Positions 23,238 through 30,589 of a stretch of 33,255 bases of DNA are shown one piece after another. Where the stretch lies: positions 1-33,255 of the forward strand of contig CAMFHP010000099.1 in NCBI GenBank assembly GCA_945952225.1, given 5' to 3'. Positions within the stretch are counted from its first letter, which is position 1. Each line of letters starts with the position of its first letter. The DNA comes from an uncultured Myxococcaceae bacterium (GTDB lineage Bacteria > Myxococcota_A > Polyangia > Polyangiales > Ga0077539). Under the pieces are notes generated by a model that had not been told where the DNA came from, made no database searches, and saw only the letters and a program-made list of their open reading frames with translations. The position numbers were made by a program, and so were the translations under genes.

Positions 23238-23855
23238 TCAGCCGCGGTTGCGGTACGCGACCACCGAGGGGTGCGCGTTGAAGGCGTCGCCGAGCGCGGC
23301 GAGCTTGGGATAGCTCGCGAGCACCTCGGGTCCGATGCCGTCGAGCGTGCCCGAGCGGTACTGCTGCACCGTCACGCCGAGCAGAATGTCGGCGATGGTG
23401 AGCTCCGAGCCCGTAAGGAACGGCCCCTCGATGAGGCTCTCGGTGTAGCGCAGCGCGAGCGTGAGCGGGCCCGCGAGGAGCGCGCGACGCATCTCGAGCT
23501 TCTTCTCCATGTCGCGCTCGAAGAGGCTCGGCGTGAGCTGGTGCGAGATCGTGTCGTTGAAGGTGTCGATCACGCTGTCGACGGCGAGGGCCGCGAGCGG
23601 GTCGGAGGGGTAGAGCTTCGCGCTGCCCTTGTGCGCCGCGAAGCGCAGCATCGCCGCGGTCTGCGCGAAGGTGCGACCGTCGACCTCGAGCACGGGGAGG
23701 CTCCCGAGCGGGAGCGCGCCCGACTGCTTGAGCTCCATGAACTCGGGGAACTTCAAGCGGCGATCTTCGAACGAGAGACCGGCGACGAAGAGGGCGATGC
23801 GCACGGGCTCGGCGCGGCCCGGAGCGTCGAAATACGTGAGTCGGAGCTGGGTCAT
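23238..23855 (-). CDS. Glutathione S-transferase
   Basis: A 205-residue cytosolic GST. The thioredoxin-like N-terminal domain starts LRLTYFDAPGRAEPVRIAL, with the Tyr-x-x-x-x-Gly-Arg-Ala-Glu pattern of the sigma/mu/alpha-like classes, and includes GSLPVLEVDG and the glutathione-binding QTAAMLRF. The all-helical C-terminal domain has the LTIADILLGV N-capping box. It would conjugate or reduce electrophiles with glutathione. It converges with the ferrochelatase remnant, ten bases between stops. ATG at 23855. Confidence 0.9.
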   Translation of the reverse strand: MTQLRLTYFDAPGRAEPVRIALFVAGLSFEDRRLKFPEFMELKQSGALPLGSLPVLEVDGRTFAQTAAMLRFAAHKGSAKLYPSDPLAALAVDSVIDTFNDTISHQLTPSLFERDMEKKLEMRRALLAGPLTLALRYTESLIEGPFLTGSELTIADILLGVTVQQYRSGTLDGIGPEVLASYPKLAALGDAFNAHPSVVAYRNRG

Positions 23856-23955
23856 GAATCCTCCGCCGACACCGACAACACAGCGCCGCGCGGAGGAGGA
23901 TCGGTGATGTTTCGCGACGCGCCGGAGCGCCGATGCGCTGCGACGTTTCTTCGGC

Positions 23956-24357
23956 TCAGCGGAAGCCGCGAATGATGTTGCGCAGCGCCGTGACGACGGC
24001 GGGCTTGGCGACGAGGTCGGGGTTCGCGGGCATCGCGGCGCTCTTGCCCACGGCCGCGCCGCCGACACGGATGATGTTCTCGATGTGCTCGTCGTTCACC
24101 GACGACTGCCACGCGCCGTCGTGGAAGTTGCGCGGGTGAGGGTTGAGCGCTGCCGCGGCCGCGCCGTCTCCCATGCCCGTCGCGCCGTGGCAGGGCGAGC
24201 AACGACCGGAGAAGATCTGCTGCGCCTCGGCCTCGGGCGTGGCGGGCGTGGTCGGCGCCATCGCGGGCTCGCTCGTCGACGCAGGCTGCGAGGGCGGGGG
24301 CTTGCAGCCGACTGACACAGCAGCGGCGGCGATGAGGAACAGGGTCGACGACTTCAT
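23956..24357 (-). CDS. Monohaem cytochrome c lipoprotein
   Basis: A 133-residue class I cytochrome c. The signal peptide has lipobox SVGC (residues 15-18), so it is probably membrane-anchored and faces the periplasm. A Pro/Ala/Thr linker precedes the haem motif CSPCH (C53, C56, H57). M109 in SAAMPANP is the likely sixth ligand. The body (HPRNFHDGAWQSS, IIRVGG) is like small electron carriers that feed denitrification enzymes. Site A (24431-24444) lies about 75 bases upstream, which suggests co-regulation with nirK and norCB. It would plausibly donate electrons to NirK or NorC; this is inference. Confidence 0.85.
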   Translation of the reverse strand: MKSSTLFLIAAAAVSVGCKPPPSQPASTSEPAMAPTTPATPEAEAQQIFSGRCSPCHGATGMGDGAAAAALNPHPRNFHDGAWQSSVNDEHIENIIRVGGAAVGKSAAMPANPDLVAKPAVVTALRNIIRGFR

Positions 24358-24430
24358 CGTGTGAAAGCTCCTTCGTGCGTGCGGGCCACAGGACCTCTCG
24401 GCGTGTTTGAAAAGGTCCATTCTCGTTTCT

Positions 24431-24444
24431 GTGATCGCAGTCAT
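24431..24444. promoter_or_regulatory. FNR/DNR-type site A (TGA-N6-TCA) upstream of the cytochrome c gene
   Basis: GTGATCGCAGTCAT contains the half-sites TGA (24432-24434) and TCA (24441-24443) at six-base spacing, as in FNR/CRP/DNR boxes. It is weaker than the two sites between nirK and norC because the outer bases are only partly symmetric. It lies about 75 bases upstream of the cytochrome c ATG. The rest of the 205-base gap (24358-24562) holds an A-rich stretch at about 24495-24520 and nothing else I recognise. Confidence 0.4.
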
Positions 24445-24562
24445 ACGCCTCGTGCGTGCTGCGACAGAGGTGCGTGCGCGCTCCTCTGAGGCGCGCAAAA
24501 ACTTCTGGAAAACAGGGGTTGCGGAGTGATCGCTCGAGGCGTTGCGGGGAGGCGCTCAGTGA

Positions 24563-25222
24563 TCAACGCGCCGCCTCTTCGACGCGATGAGCGAAGTCGT
24601 CGACAGGCTGTTGAAGACCTTCGAGCTGCGCGCTCACCTCACCTCGCGCGTCGAGCAGCGTGATGACGTTCGAGTGCGTGAACTCCGACGGGCCGACGCG
24701 GCTGAACTGCACTCCGAGCACCGTCGCGAAGGTGCGAACGTCATCGGGCGACGCGCGCAGGAGCGTCCATCGAGAGAGGTCGAGCTGCTTCTCTTCGGCG
24801 AGCGCGCGGAGCCTCGCGGGCGTGTCGGTCTCGGGGTCGAAGGTGACGAGCACGAAGCGCGTGTGAGCGCGCGCGTCTGCGCTGAGCGCGGCCTCGACGC
24901 GGAGCACGTCGCGCACGAGCACGGGGCACGCGCTCTGGCACGTTCCGTAGAACATCAGCGCGACGGTGGCCGAGCCGCGCAGCGACGCGAGCGAGAAGGT
25001 GCGGTCGTCTTGATCTCTCCACGCGATGTCGAGACCGTAGACCGACGTGTCTGCGAGGGGCCGTGCGACCGGCGTCGCGCTCGCGTCGCGGCGGCAGTGA
25101 CACCCTCCGTCACGGTGCGCAGAGCCCATCGTAGAAGGCGTCTGCGAAGACTCCTCGCGCTTGCACGACGGCGTCGTGACGAGCGCCATGAGCGCGACGA
25201 GTGACGCGATGCGAGCGTTCAT
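24563..25222 (-). CDS. SCO1/SenC-family copper chaperone lipoprotein
   Basis: A 219-residue protein with an N-terminal lipobox-like TPSC (C20) and the SCO core. The copper ligands are C95 and C99 in GTCQSACP and H183 in FTHSNVI, on a thioredoxin-like fold with LRGSATVALMFYG. An extra CHC pair (C41, C43) lies in the linker. SCO proteins deliver copper to, or reduce disulfides in, copper enzymes in the periplasm. Its ATG overlaps the stop of the nirV-like gene, which itself overlaps nirK. Its client is therefore most simply the copper nitrite reductase. Confidence 0.88.
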   Translation of the reverse strand: MNARIASLVALMALVTTPSCKREESSQTPSTMGSAHRDGGCHCRRDASATPVARPLADTSVYGLDIAWRDQDDRTFSLASLRGSATVALMFYGTCQSACPVLVRDVLRVEAALSADARAHTRFVLVTFDPETDTPARLRALAEEKQLDLSRWTLLRASPDDVRTFATVLGVQFSRVGPSEFTHSNVITLLDARGEVSAQLEGLQQPVDDFAHRVEEAAR

Positions 25223-26016
25223 CGGTGCTCTCCTTCGGTGATGTCAGCGGCGCAGCGGAACCCCAGGTTGCGCACCGTGTACGAGCCTCGCAGGCTCTGC
25301 CGAAACGCGTATCGCATGAAGGCCACGTAGTCGCCGACGTCGCGCGCGCCGGCGCTCGCGGCGCCGCAGAAGCGACCGACGCCGGGGCCCTGGTTGTCAC
25401 GGCTGTCGGTGACCACGAGCGCTGAGTTGAAGTCTTCGACCCACTCCCACACGAGGCCGTGCACGTCTTGGAGGCCCCAGTAGTCGGGCTGCGAAGCTCC
25501 GACGTCGGCGATGGGCGCGAGCGGGTGCGCGTACCACGCGAGGATGCGTGCCGTGGTGCTCGCGTCTCTCGGCGCGTCGGGTGAGGTGCGCGACGCGCGC
25601 GCGACGTACTCCCACTCGTCTTCGGTGGGGAGCCTGCGCCCTTGCGCTTTGCAGTAGGCCCTCGCCGCGAACCACGAGACGCGCGTGACGGGCTGTTCTG
25701 CGCGCGCGTCGGGGCCGAGCGAGATGTCACCACTCCAATGCGCGAGGTAGTCGGCGTCGGCGAAGAGTCGTCTCACGCGGCTGCGCTGCCACCGCGCGTC
25801 GCTCGTCACGAAGGCGAGAAAGCGCGCGTTGGTGACGGGGCGCGACTCCATCGCGAAGGCGCGCACGGTCACGCGGTCGCGGCCCGCGATGCGATAGAAC
25901 GGACGGTACGACCCCGCGCGAACGAGTCGCATGTCAGGCGCGACGCGCTGCGCCCACGCGGAGCTCGCGAAGACGAGCGTGGCGAGCGTCGCGATCATCG
26001 CGCGGGTGAGCCTCAC
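25219..26016 (-). CDS. nirV: Exported formylglycine-generating-enzyme-like protein (NirV-like)
   Basis: A 265-residue SUMF1/FGE-sulfatase-fold protein with a signal peptide ([11 protein letters not shown]). Family landmarks: [24 protein letters not shown], the conserved [25 protein letters not shown] block, VWEWVEDF, and NLGFRCA at the end. Genes of this family next to nirK are called nirV in several denitrifiers; their exact role is unresolved. The start is a GTG at 26016 overlapping the nirK stop; an ATG at 25998 is an alternative that would shorten the signal peptide. It lies in an operon between nirK and sco. Confidence 0.82.
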   Translation of the reverse strand: MRLTRAMIATLATLVFASSAWAQRVAPDMRLVRAGSYRPFYRIAGRDRVTVRAFAMESRPVTNARFLAFVTSDARWQRSRVRRLFADADYLAHWSGDISLGPDARAEQPVTRVSWFAARAYCKAQGRRLPTEDEWEYVARASRTSPDAPRDASTTARILAWYAHPLAPIADVGASQPDYWGLQDVHGLVWEWVEDFNSALVVTDSRDNQGPGVGRFCGAASAGARDVGDYVAFMRYAFRQSLRGSYTVRNLGFRCAADITEGEHR

Positions 26017-27512
26017 GGGTGCCCCGTGGGCTGCGGCGTGGCGAGCGAGGCGCGCACCGCGGCGACCTCTGCGGTGGTGACCGCGTCGCCGTGGTTGCCG
26101 AAGTGGCTGCGCACGTAGGTGAGCACGTCGGCGACCTCGTGGTCGGTGAGGTTCGCGAGGGCGGGCATCGCGCCGTTGTAGGTCGCGCCGTTGACGGTCA
26201 TCGGACCGCTCTGTCCCGCGAGCACGCCGCGGATCGCGCGAGTCTTGTCGGCCATCAGAAAGTCGCTCGCGGCGAGGGGAGGAAACACGCCTGCGAGGCC
26301 CTGCGCGTTGCGCTGGTGACACGCCGAGCACACGCCGAGAAAGGTCGCTTCGCCGGGCGCGAGCGCGGCGCCGTCGTTGGCGTTCGCGAGGTTCGTGACC
26401 TGCGGAGCGAAGTCGCCGAGGTAGATCTGATCGACCTCGCGTCCCGAGTAGATGACGTGGTTCTCGGGGCCCGTGACGCGGAGCTGACCGAGCGTTCCCT
26501 TGTGGAAGGTGCGGAAGATCGAGTGGTCGACGAGGATGTACGTACCCGGGGCCTCGAGGCCGAAATCGACGATGGCCGAGCCGCCCGCGGGCACCACCGT
26601 GGTCTGGATGTTGGTGCTCGCGTGGGAGCCTCCCTCGGCGAACACATGGTCGAAGATCTCGCCGATCACGTGGAACGAGCTCACGAGGTTCGGGCCTCCG
26701 TTGCCCACGAAGAGCCTCACGCGCTGACCCACTTCGGCGGTGAGCGCGTTCGCGCCCGTGAGCGCTCCGTCGCGCCCGTTGAAGACCACGTACGCGGGGT
26801 CTTCGTGAATGGCCCTTCGCATGTCGAAGCTCTGCTGCCCAGGCTCGCGGTACTCGCCCGGCGTGTAGACCTCGCCTTGCATCACGTAGTACTCGCGGTC
26901 GGCGTGGGCCCATCCCTCTTCGGGCTCGACGGCGATGAGGCCGTACATGCCGTTGGCGATGTGCATGCCCACGGGCGCGGTCGCGCAGTGGTAGACGTAG
27001 ACGCCCTCGTTGAGCGCGCGGAAGGTGAACTGCGTCTGGTGACCGGGCGCGGTGAAGGTGCTCGTCGCGCCGCCGCCGGGGCCCGTCACGGCGTGCAGGT
27101 CGATGTTGTGAGGCATCGTGCTCGACGGGTGATTCATGAGGTGAAGCTCCACCTCGTCGCCCCTTCGAACACGAATCATCGGGCCGGGCACGGAGCCGCC
27201 GTACGTCCAGAAGGTGTAGGTCGCTCCGTCGGCGAGAGGCATGGTCACCTCGCGCACTTCGAGGTGCACCACCACCTTTGCGGCGTGACGTCGCGTGATG
27301 GGCGGAGGCACCGCGGGCGGTCGCACGAGCGTCACTTGCTCGACGGGCAGCGCGGCCTCTTCAGCCTGCGTGAGCGGCGCGAGAGGCGCGGGCACGAGCG
27401 CGGGCGACGCAGTGTGAGCGGTGTCGTTGGGGGCGCTCTGCTGCGCTTGCGTGGCCTGCGAACACGCGACCGTCGAGAGCGCTGCGAAGCATAGAAACGC
27501 GGACGATTTCAT
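26013..27512 (-). CDS. nirK: Copper-containing nitrite reductase with tethered cytochrome c domain
   Basis: A 499-residue periplasmic NirK reducing nitrite to NO. The N-terminus is a signal sequence with a possible lipobox (TVAC). Both cupredoxin domains are complete. Type 1 copper ligands are H135, C176, H184 and M189 ([19 protein letters not shown]). Type 2 ligands are H140, H175 and H330 (NIDLH, YHC, VDHS). The catalytic residues are D138 and H281 (SSFHVIG). A class I cytochrome c domain follows from about residue 380, with CSACH (C395, C398, H399) and M449 in GAMPAL. This three-domain layout is known from Ralstonia pickettii-type NirK and lets electrons reach the copper site directly. First gene of the nirK-nirV-sco operon. 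Confidence 0.95.
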   Translation of the reverse strand: MKSSAFLCFAALSTVACSQATQAQQSAPNDTAHTASPALVPAPLAPLTQAEEAALPVEQVTLVRPPAVPPPITRRHAAKVVVHLEVREVTMPLADGATYTFWTYGGSVPGPMIRVRRGDEVELHLMNHPSSTMPHNIDLHAVTGPGGGATSTFTAPGHQTQFTFRALNEGVYVYHCATAPVGMHIANGMYGLIAVEPEEGWAHADREYYVMQGEVYTPGEYREPGQQSFDMRRAIHEDPAYVVFNGRDGALTGANALTAEVGQRVRLFVGNGGPNLVSSFHVIGEIFDHVFAEGGSHASTNIQTTVVPAGGSAIVDFGLEAPGTYILVDHSIFRTFHKGTLGQLRVTGPENHVIYSGREVDQIYLGDFAPQVTNLANANDGAALAPGEATFLGVCSACHQRNAQGLAGVFPPLAASDFLMADKTRAIRGVLAGQSGPMTVNGATYNGAMPALANLTDHEVADVLTYVRSHFGNHGDAVTTAEVAAVRASLATPQPTGHP

Positions 27513-27572
27513 CTCGGGTGACTCCTTCGTGCGGGATGCGTCGAGGAGTCTGAGGAACGGCTTCGCGAGCAT

Positions 27573-27590
27573 GCATGATCGATCTCATGC
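27573..27590. promoter_or_regulatory. FNR/DNR-type site B in the nirK-norC divergent promoter
   Basis: GCATGATCGATCTCATGC: perfect 6-base arms GCATGA and TCATGC around a 6-base centre, giving the TGA-N6-TCA spacing of FNR/DNR/NnrR boxes. It lies 60 bases upstream of the nirK ATG, a position suited to activation of the leftward operon. The binding protein is not encoded in this window. Confidence 0.6.
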
Positions 27591-27623
27591 GGTCGGTGCG
27601 TGAGGGCGCACGCGGTGCGCAGT

Positions 27624-27639
27624 GATGACAAGTGTCATC
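27624..27639. promoter_or_regulatory. FNR/DNR-type site C in the nirK-norC divergent promoter
   Basis: GATGACAAGTGTCATC is a perfect 7-base inverted repeat (GATGACA / TGTCATC) around AG, again with TGA-N6-TCA spacing. It lies about 100 bases upstream of the norC ATG and is the best candidate for activating the rightward nor operon, with regulation by NO or low oxygen. Confidence 0.65.
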
Positions 27640-27741
27640 GCTCGACGCGCGCATCGGATCGAGAACCCGTCGCGTGAGGAGAGTGCCGCGGCGCGTGCTG
27701 GTACGCGCCACGCGCAACACCTCCAGACAAGGACCGACGCG

Positions 27742-28437
27742 ATGCTTTCGAAGAAGGCCGCCCGGGCGTTCTTTCTCGTAGGAACAGCGGTCTGCTCGCT
27801 GGCCTTCGTGGGGTTGACGGTCGACACGTTCAACCGCATCCCCGCGCAGACCCACGCCGCGCAGATCACGCCCGCTGTCGCGCGAGGCAAAGACCTCTGG
27901 GATCACAGCAACTGCATGGGCTGTCACACGCTGCTCGGCGAGGGCGGCTACTACGCGCCCGAGCTCACGCGCGTGTACCGCCGACGCGGACCCGACTTCA
28001 TTCGCGCCATGCTGCGCAACCCCGAAGCCATGTATCCGGGCCAGCGCCGCATGCAGAACTATCACTTCACCGAGGCACAGATCGACGACCTCGTCGCGTT
28101 CCTCCGGTGGATCGACGGGATGGACCTCAACGGCTTTCCTGCGAGGCCCACGCTCGCGTCGGCCTCACCTGAGGTGACGGCGACGGCGAGCGCGCGTCCG
28201 CAGGTGTTCAACCAGATCTGCGTCGCATGTCACGCCATCGGAGGCAGCGGAGGAGCGGTCGGTCCTGCGCTCGATCGCGTCGGCGATCGACTGCAGCCCG
28301 ACTACCTCGATCGCTGGCTTCGCAATCCGTCTGCGGTCAAGCCCGGCACCGCGATGCCGCGCCTCCCGCTCACCGACGCGCAGGTGAGCGAGCTCGTGAC
28401 CTTTCTCTCTCACCAGCGCTCCGAGGTGCGGCCGTGA
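27742..28437 (+). CDS. norC: Nitric oxide reductase subunit C, with a second cytochrome c domain
   Basis: A 231-residue NorC. One N-terminal membrane anchor (FFLVGTAVCSLAFVGLTV) precedes the normal NorC haem domain: CMGCH (C58, C61, H62) followed by TLLGEGGYYAPELT, and M104 in RRMQNYHFT. A linker of Ala/Ser/Thr (about 137-152) leads to a second cytochrome c domain with CVACH (C160, C163, H164), GGAVGPAL and M205 in GTAMPRL. Standard NorC is about 150 residues with one haem c, so the extra domain is a fusion that likely extends electron transfer to NorB. ATG at 27742. Stop overlaps the norB GTG. Confidence 0.92.
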   Translation: MLSKKAARAFFLVGTAVCSLAFVGLTVDTFNRIPAQTHAAQITPAVARGKDLWDHSNCMGCHTLLGEGGYYAPELTRVYRRRGPDFIRAMLRNPEAMYPGQRRMQNYHFTEAQIDDLVAFLRWIDGMDLNGFPARPTLASASPEVTATASARPQVFNQICVACHAIGGSGGAVGPALDRVGDRLQPDYLDRWLRNPSAVKPGTAMPRLPLTDAQVSELVTFLSHQRSEVRP

Positions 28438-29807
28438 AGTTCGAATCGCAACGGGTCTCGTGGTGGTTCTTCGCCACCTGCATGCTCCTGTTCAGCCTGC
28501 AGATCGTCTACGGGTTCATCATGGCCTTCGCGCACGCGGGCCACGACGCGCTTCACGCCGTGATCCCCTTTCACGCCGCGCGCGCCACGCACACGAACCT
28601 CCTCGTGATGTGGCTCCTCTGCGGCTTCATGGGAGCGGCCTACTACATCATCCCCGAGGAGGCCGACCGCGAGCTTCACTCGGTGCCGCTCGCGAAGCTG
28701 CAGCTCGGCGCGCTCGTCGCGACGGGCGTCACGGCCATCATCGGCTTTCACTTCAACTGGTGGGAGGGGCGCAAGTTCCTCGAGATCCCGCGGCCCCTCG
28801 ACTTTCTCGTCGTGGTCGACGTGCTGATGTTCATCTTCAACATCGGCATGACCGTGAAGAACGGTCGGCGCTTCACCACCACGAGCCTGGTGCTCTTCTT
28901 CGGGCTCCTCTCCGCGGCGCTTCTCTACCTGCCGGGAATGATCCCCACGACGAACCAGACCCACGACTCGTACTGGCGATGGTGGGTGGTTCACCTCTGG
29001 GTCGAGGGCGTGTGGGAGCTCATCATGGGAGGCATTCTCTCGTACCTCCTCATCAAGCTCACGGGCATCGACCGCGAGGTGATCGAGAAGTGGCTCTACG
29101 TCATCGTGGGCTTCACGTTCCTCTCGGGCATTCTTGGCACGGGGCACCACTACTACTTCATCGGCACGCCCAACTACTGGAAGTGGGTCGGCGGCATCTT
29201 CGGCGCGATGGAGCCCATCGCCTTTCTCGGCATGGCCATCTACGGCGTCACCATGGCGCGCAAGGGCGGACGCGCGCACCCCAACCGCACCGCGCTCCAG
29301 TGGACGGTGGGGTGCTCGATCATGTCCTTCGTCGGCGCTGGTTTCTTGGGCTTCGCGCACACGCTCCCGAGCGTGAACCTCTACACGCACGGCACGCTCG
29401 TCACGGCCATGCACGGGCACATGGCCTTCTGGGGCGCCTACGCGATGATCGTGCTCGCAATCATGTCGTTCGCGCTGCCCAACCTCACGGGACGCAGGCT
29501 GCACGACGCTCCCTCGGCGCAGCTCGGCTTCTGGGCGTCGAACATCGGCATGATCGCGATGACCCTCGCCTTCGGCGTCGCGGGCGTCACCCAGGTCTAT
29601 CTCGAACGCCGCGTCGGAATGGACTTTCTCGCCGTGCAGCGCGAGCTCGAGGTGCACTTCATCGGGCTCATTCTCGCCGCGAGCCTCTTCACCCTCGGCG
29701 TCTGCTGCTTCGTGTGGAACTTCATCCGTCACGGATGGCCCGTCGGTGAGGTGCTCGCCGCGGGCGCGAGCGATGTGACCCCCGAAGAAGCCGCGAGGAC
29801 GCCGTGA
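28434..29807 (+). CDS. norB: Nitric oxide reductase subunit B (cNOR catalytic subunit)
   Basis: A 457-residue, 12-helix haem-copper-superfamily protein reducing 2 NO to nitrous oxide at a haem b3/FeB site. Ligands seen: H53 for the low-spin haem b; H187 and E191 (VHLWVEG) with H238-H239 (GTGHHYYF) for FeB; E260 in GAMEPIAF; H327 and H329 (MHGHMAFW) for the haems. All key residues are present. The short length and the separate norC with membrane anchor mark it as cNOR rather than the quinol type. GTG start overlaps norC; its own stop overlaps norQ. Confidence 0.95.
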   Translation: MKFESQRVSWWFFATCMLLFSLQIVYGFIMAFAHAGHDALHAVIPFHAARATHTNLLVMWLLCGFMGAAYYIIPEEADRELHSVPLAKLQLGALVATGVTAIIGFHFNWWEGRKFLEIPRPLDFLVVVDVLMFIFNIGMTVKNGRRFTTTSLVLFFGLLSAALLYLPGMIPTTNQTHDSYWRWWVVHLWVEGVWELIMGGILSYLLIKLTGIDREVIEKWLYVIVGFTFLSGILGTGHHYYFIGTPNYWKWVGGIFGAMEPIAFLGMAIYGVTMARKGGRAHPNRTALQWTVGCSIMSFVGAGFLGFAHTLPSVNLYTHGTLVTAMHGHMAFWGAYAMIVLAIMSFALPNLTGRRLHDAPSAQLGFWASNIGMIAMTLAFGVAGVTQVYLERRVGMDFLAVQRELEVHFIGLILAASLFTLGVCCFVWNFIRHGWPVGEVLAAGASDVTPEEAARTP

Positions 29808-30589
29808 ACGCGCCGCGCTCCGCGCCCTACTACCGCCCCGTCGGTCGCGAGGTGGAGGTCTTCCGTCGCGCGTACGAGTGCCGCCTCCCGGTGATGCTCA
29901 AAGGGCCCACGGGGTGCGGCAAATCACGCTTCGTCGAGCACATGGCCGCCGCCCTCGACCGTCCGCTCGTCACCGTCGCGTGCAACGACGAGACGTCGGC
30001 CGCAGACCTCCTCGGGCGATGGGTCGTGCGCGGCGGCGAGACGCTGTGGGCTGATGGTCCTGTCACCCGCGCGGTGCGCGAGGGCGCGGTGCTCTACCTC
30101 GATGAGGTCGCCGAGGCGCGCGAAGACGTGATCGTGTGCGTTCACCCGCTGAGCGATCACCGCCGTCAGCTCTTCGTCGACCGCCGCGACGAGACCCTCG
30201 AAGCGCCTCCGGGCTTCATGCTCGTGGTGAGCTTCAACCCCGGTTACCGAAGGGGTTTGAAGGAGCTCAAGCCCTCGACCCGTCAGCGCTTCGTGGCCCT
30301 CTCGTTCACGTATCCCGAGGCGGAGATCGAAGCCGAGATCGTGCGCAGCGAGACGGGGGTTGATGGTGCCGTCGCGAAGAAGCTCGTCACGCTCGCGACG
30401 CGCATTCGAGCGCTCGACGAGCCGGGCCTCGCAGAGACGGCTTCGACGCGGCTGCTCGTGGGCGCGGCGAGGCTCATCAAGGCGGGGCTCCCTCCGCGCG
30501 TGGCCTGCGCGAGCGCGATCGTGCAGCCGCTCACCGACGACGCCACCACGGCGCGCGCCCTTCAAGACCTCGCTGATCTGGCGCTCTGA
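29804..30589 (+). CDS. norQ: NorQ-type MoxR AAA+ ATPase
   Basis: A 261-residue AAA+ ATPase of the MoxR/CbbQ/NorQ group. Walker A is GPTGCGKS (residues 34-41), Walker B is VLYLDEVAEA at about residues 95-104, and sensor 1 is VVSFNP. NorQ works with NorD to insert the non-haem iron (FeB) into NorB. GTG start at 29804 overlaps norB; stop overlaps the norD ATG. Confidence 0.93.
   Translation: MNAPRSAPYYRPVGREVEVFRRAYECRLPVMLKGPTGCGKSRFVEHMAAALDRPLVTVACNDETSAADLLGRWVVRGGETLWADGPVTRAVREGAVLYLDEVAEAREDVIVCVHPLSDHRRQLFVDRRDETLEAPPGFMLVVSFNPGYRRGLKELKPSTRQRFVALSFTYPEAEIEAEIVRSETGVDGAVAKKLVTLATRIRALDEPGLAETASTRLLVGAARLIKAGLPPRVACASAIVQPLTDDATTARALQDLADLAL

Noticed and set aside
27700-27720. Possible sigma-54 promoter (GG-N10-GC) upstream of norC
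   Set aside because: Only the GG and GC dinucleotides fit. The surrounding consensus bases do not, and such matches are frequent by chance in this GC-rich DNA.
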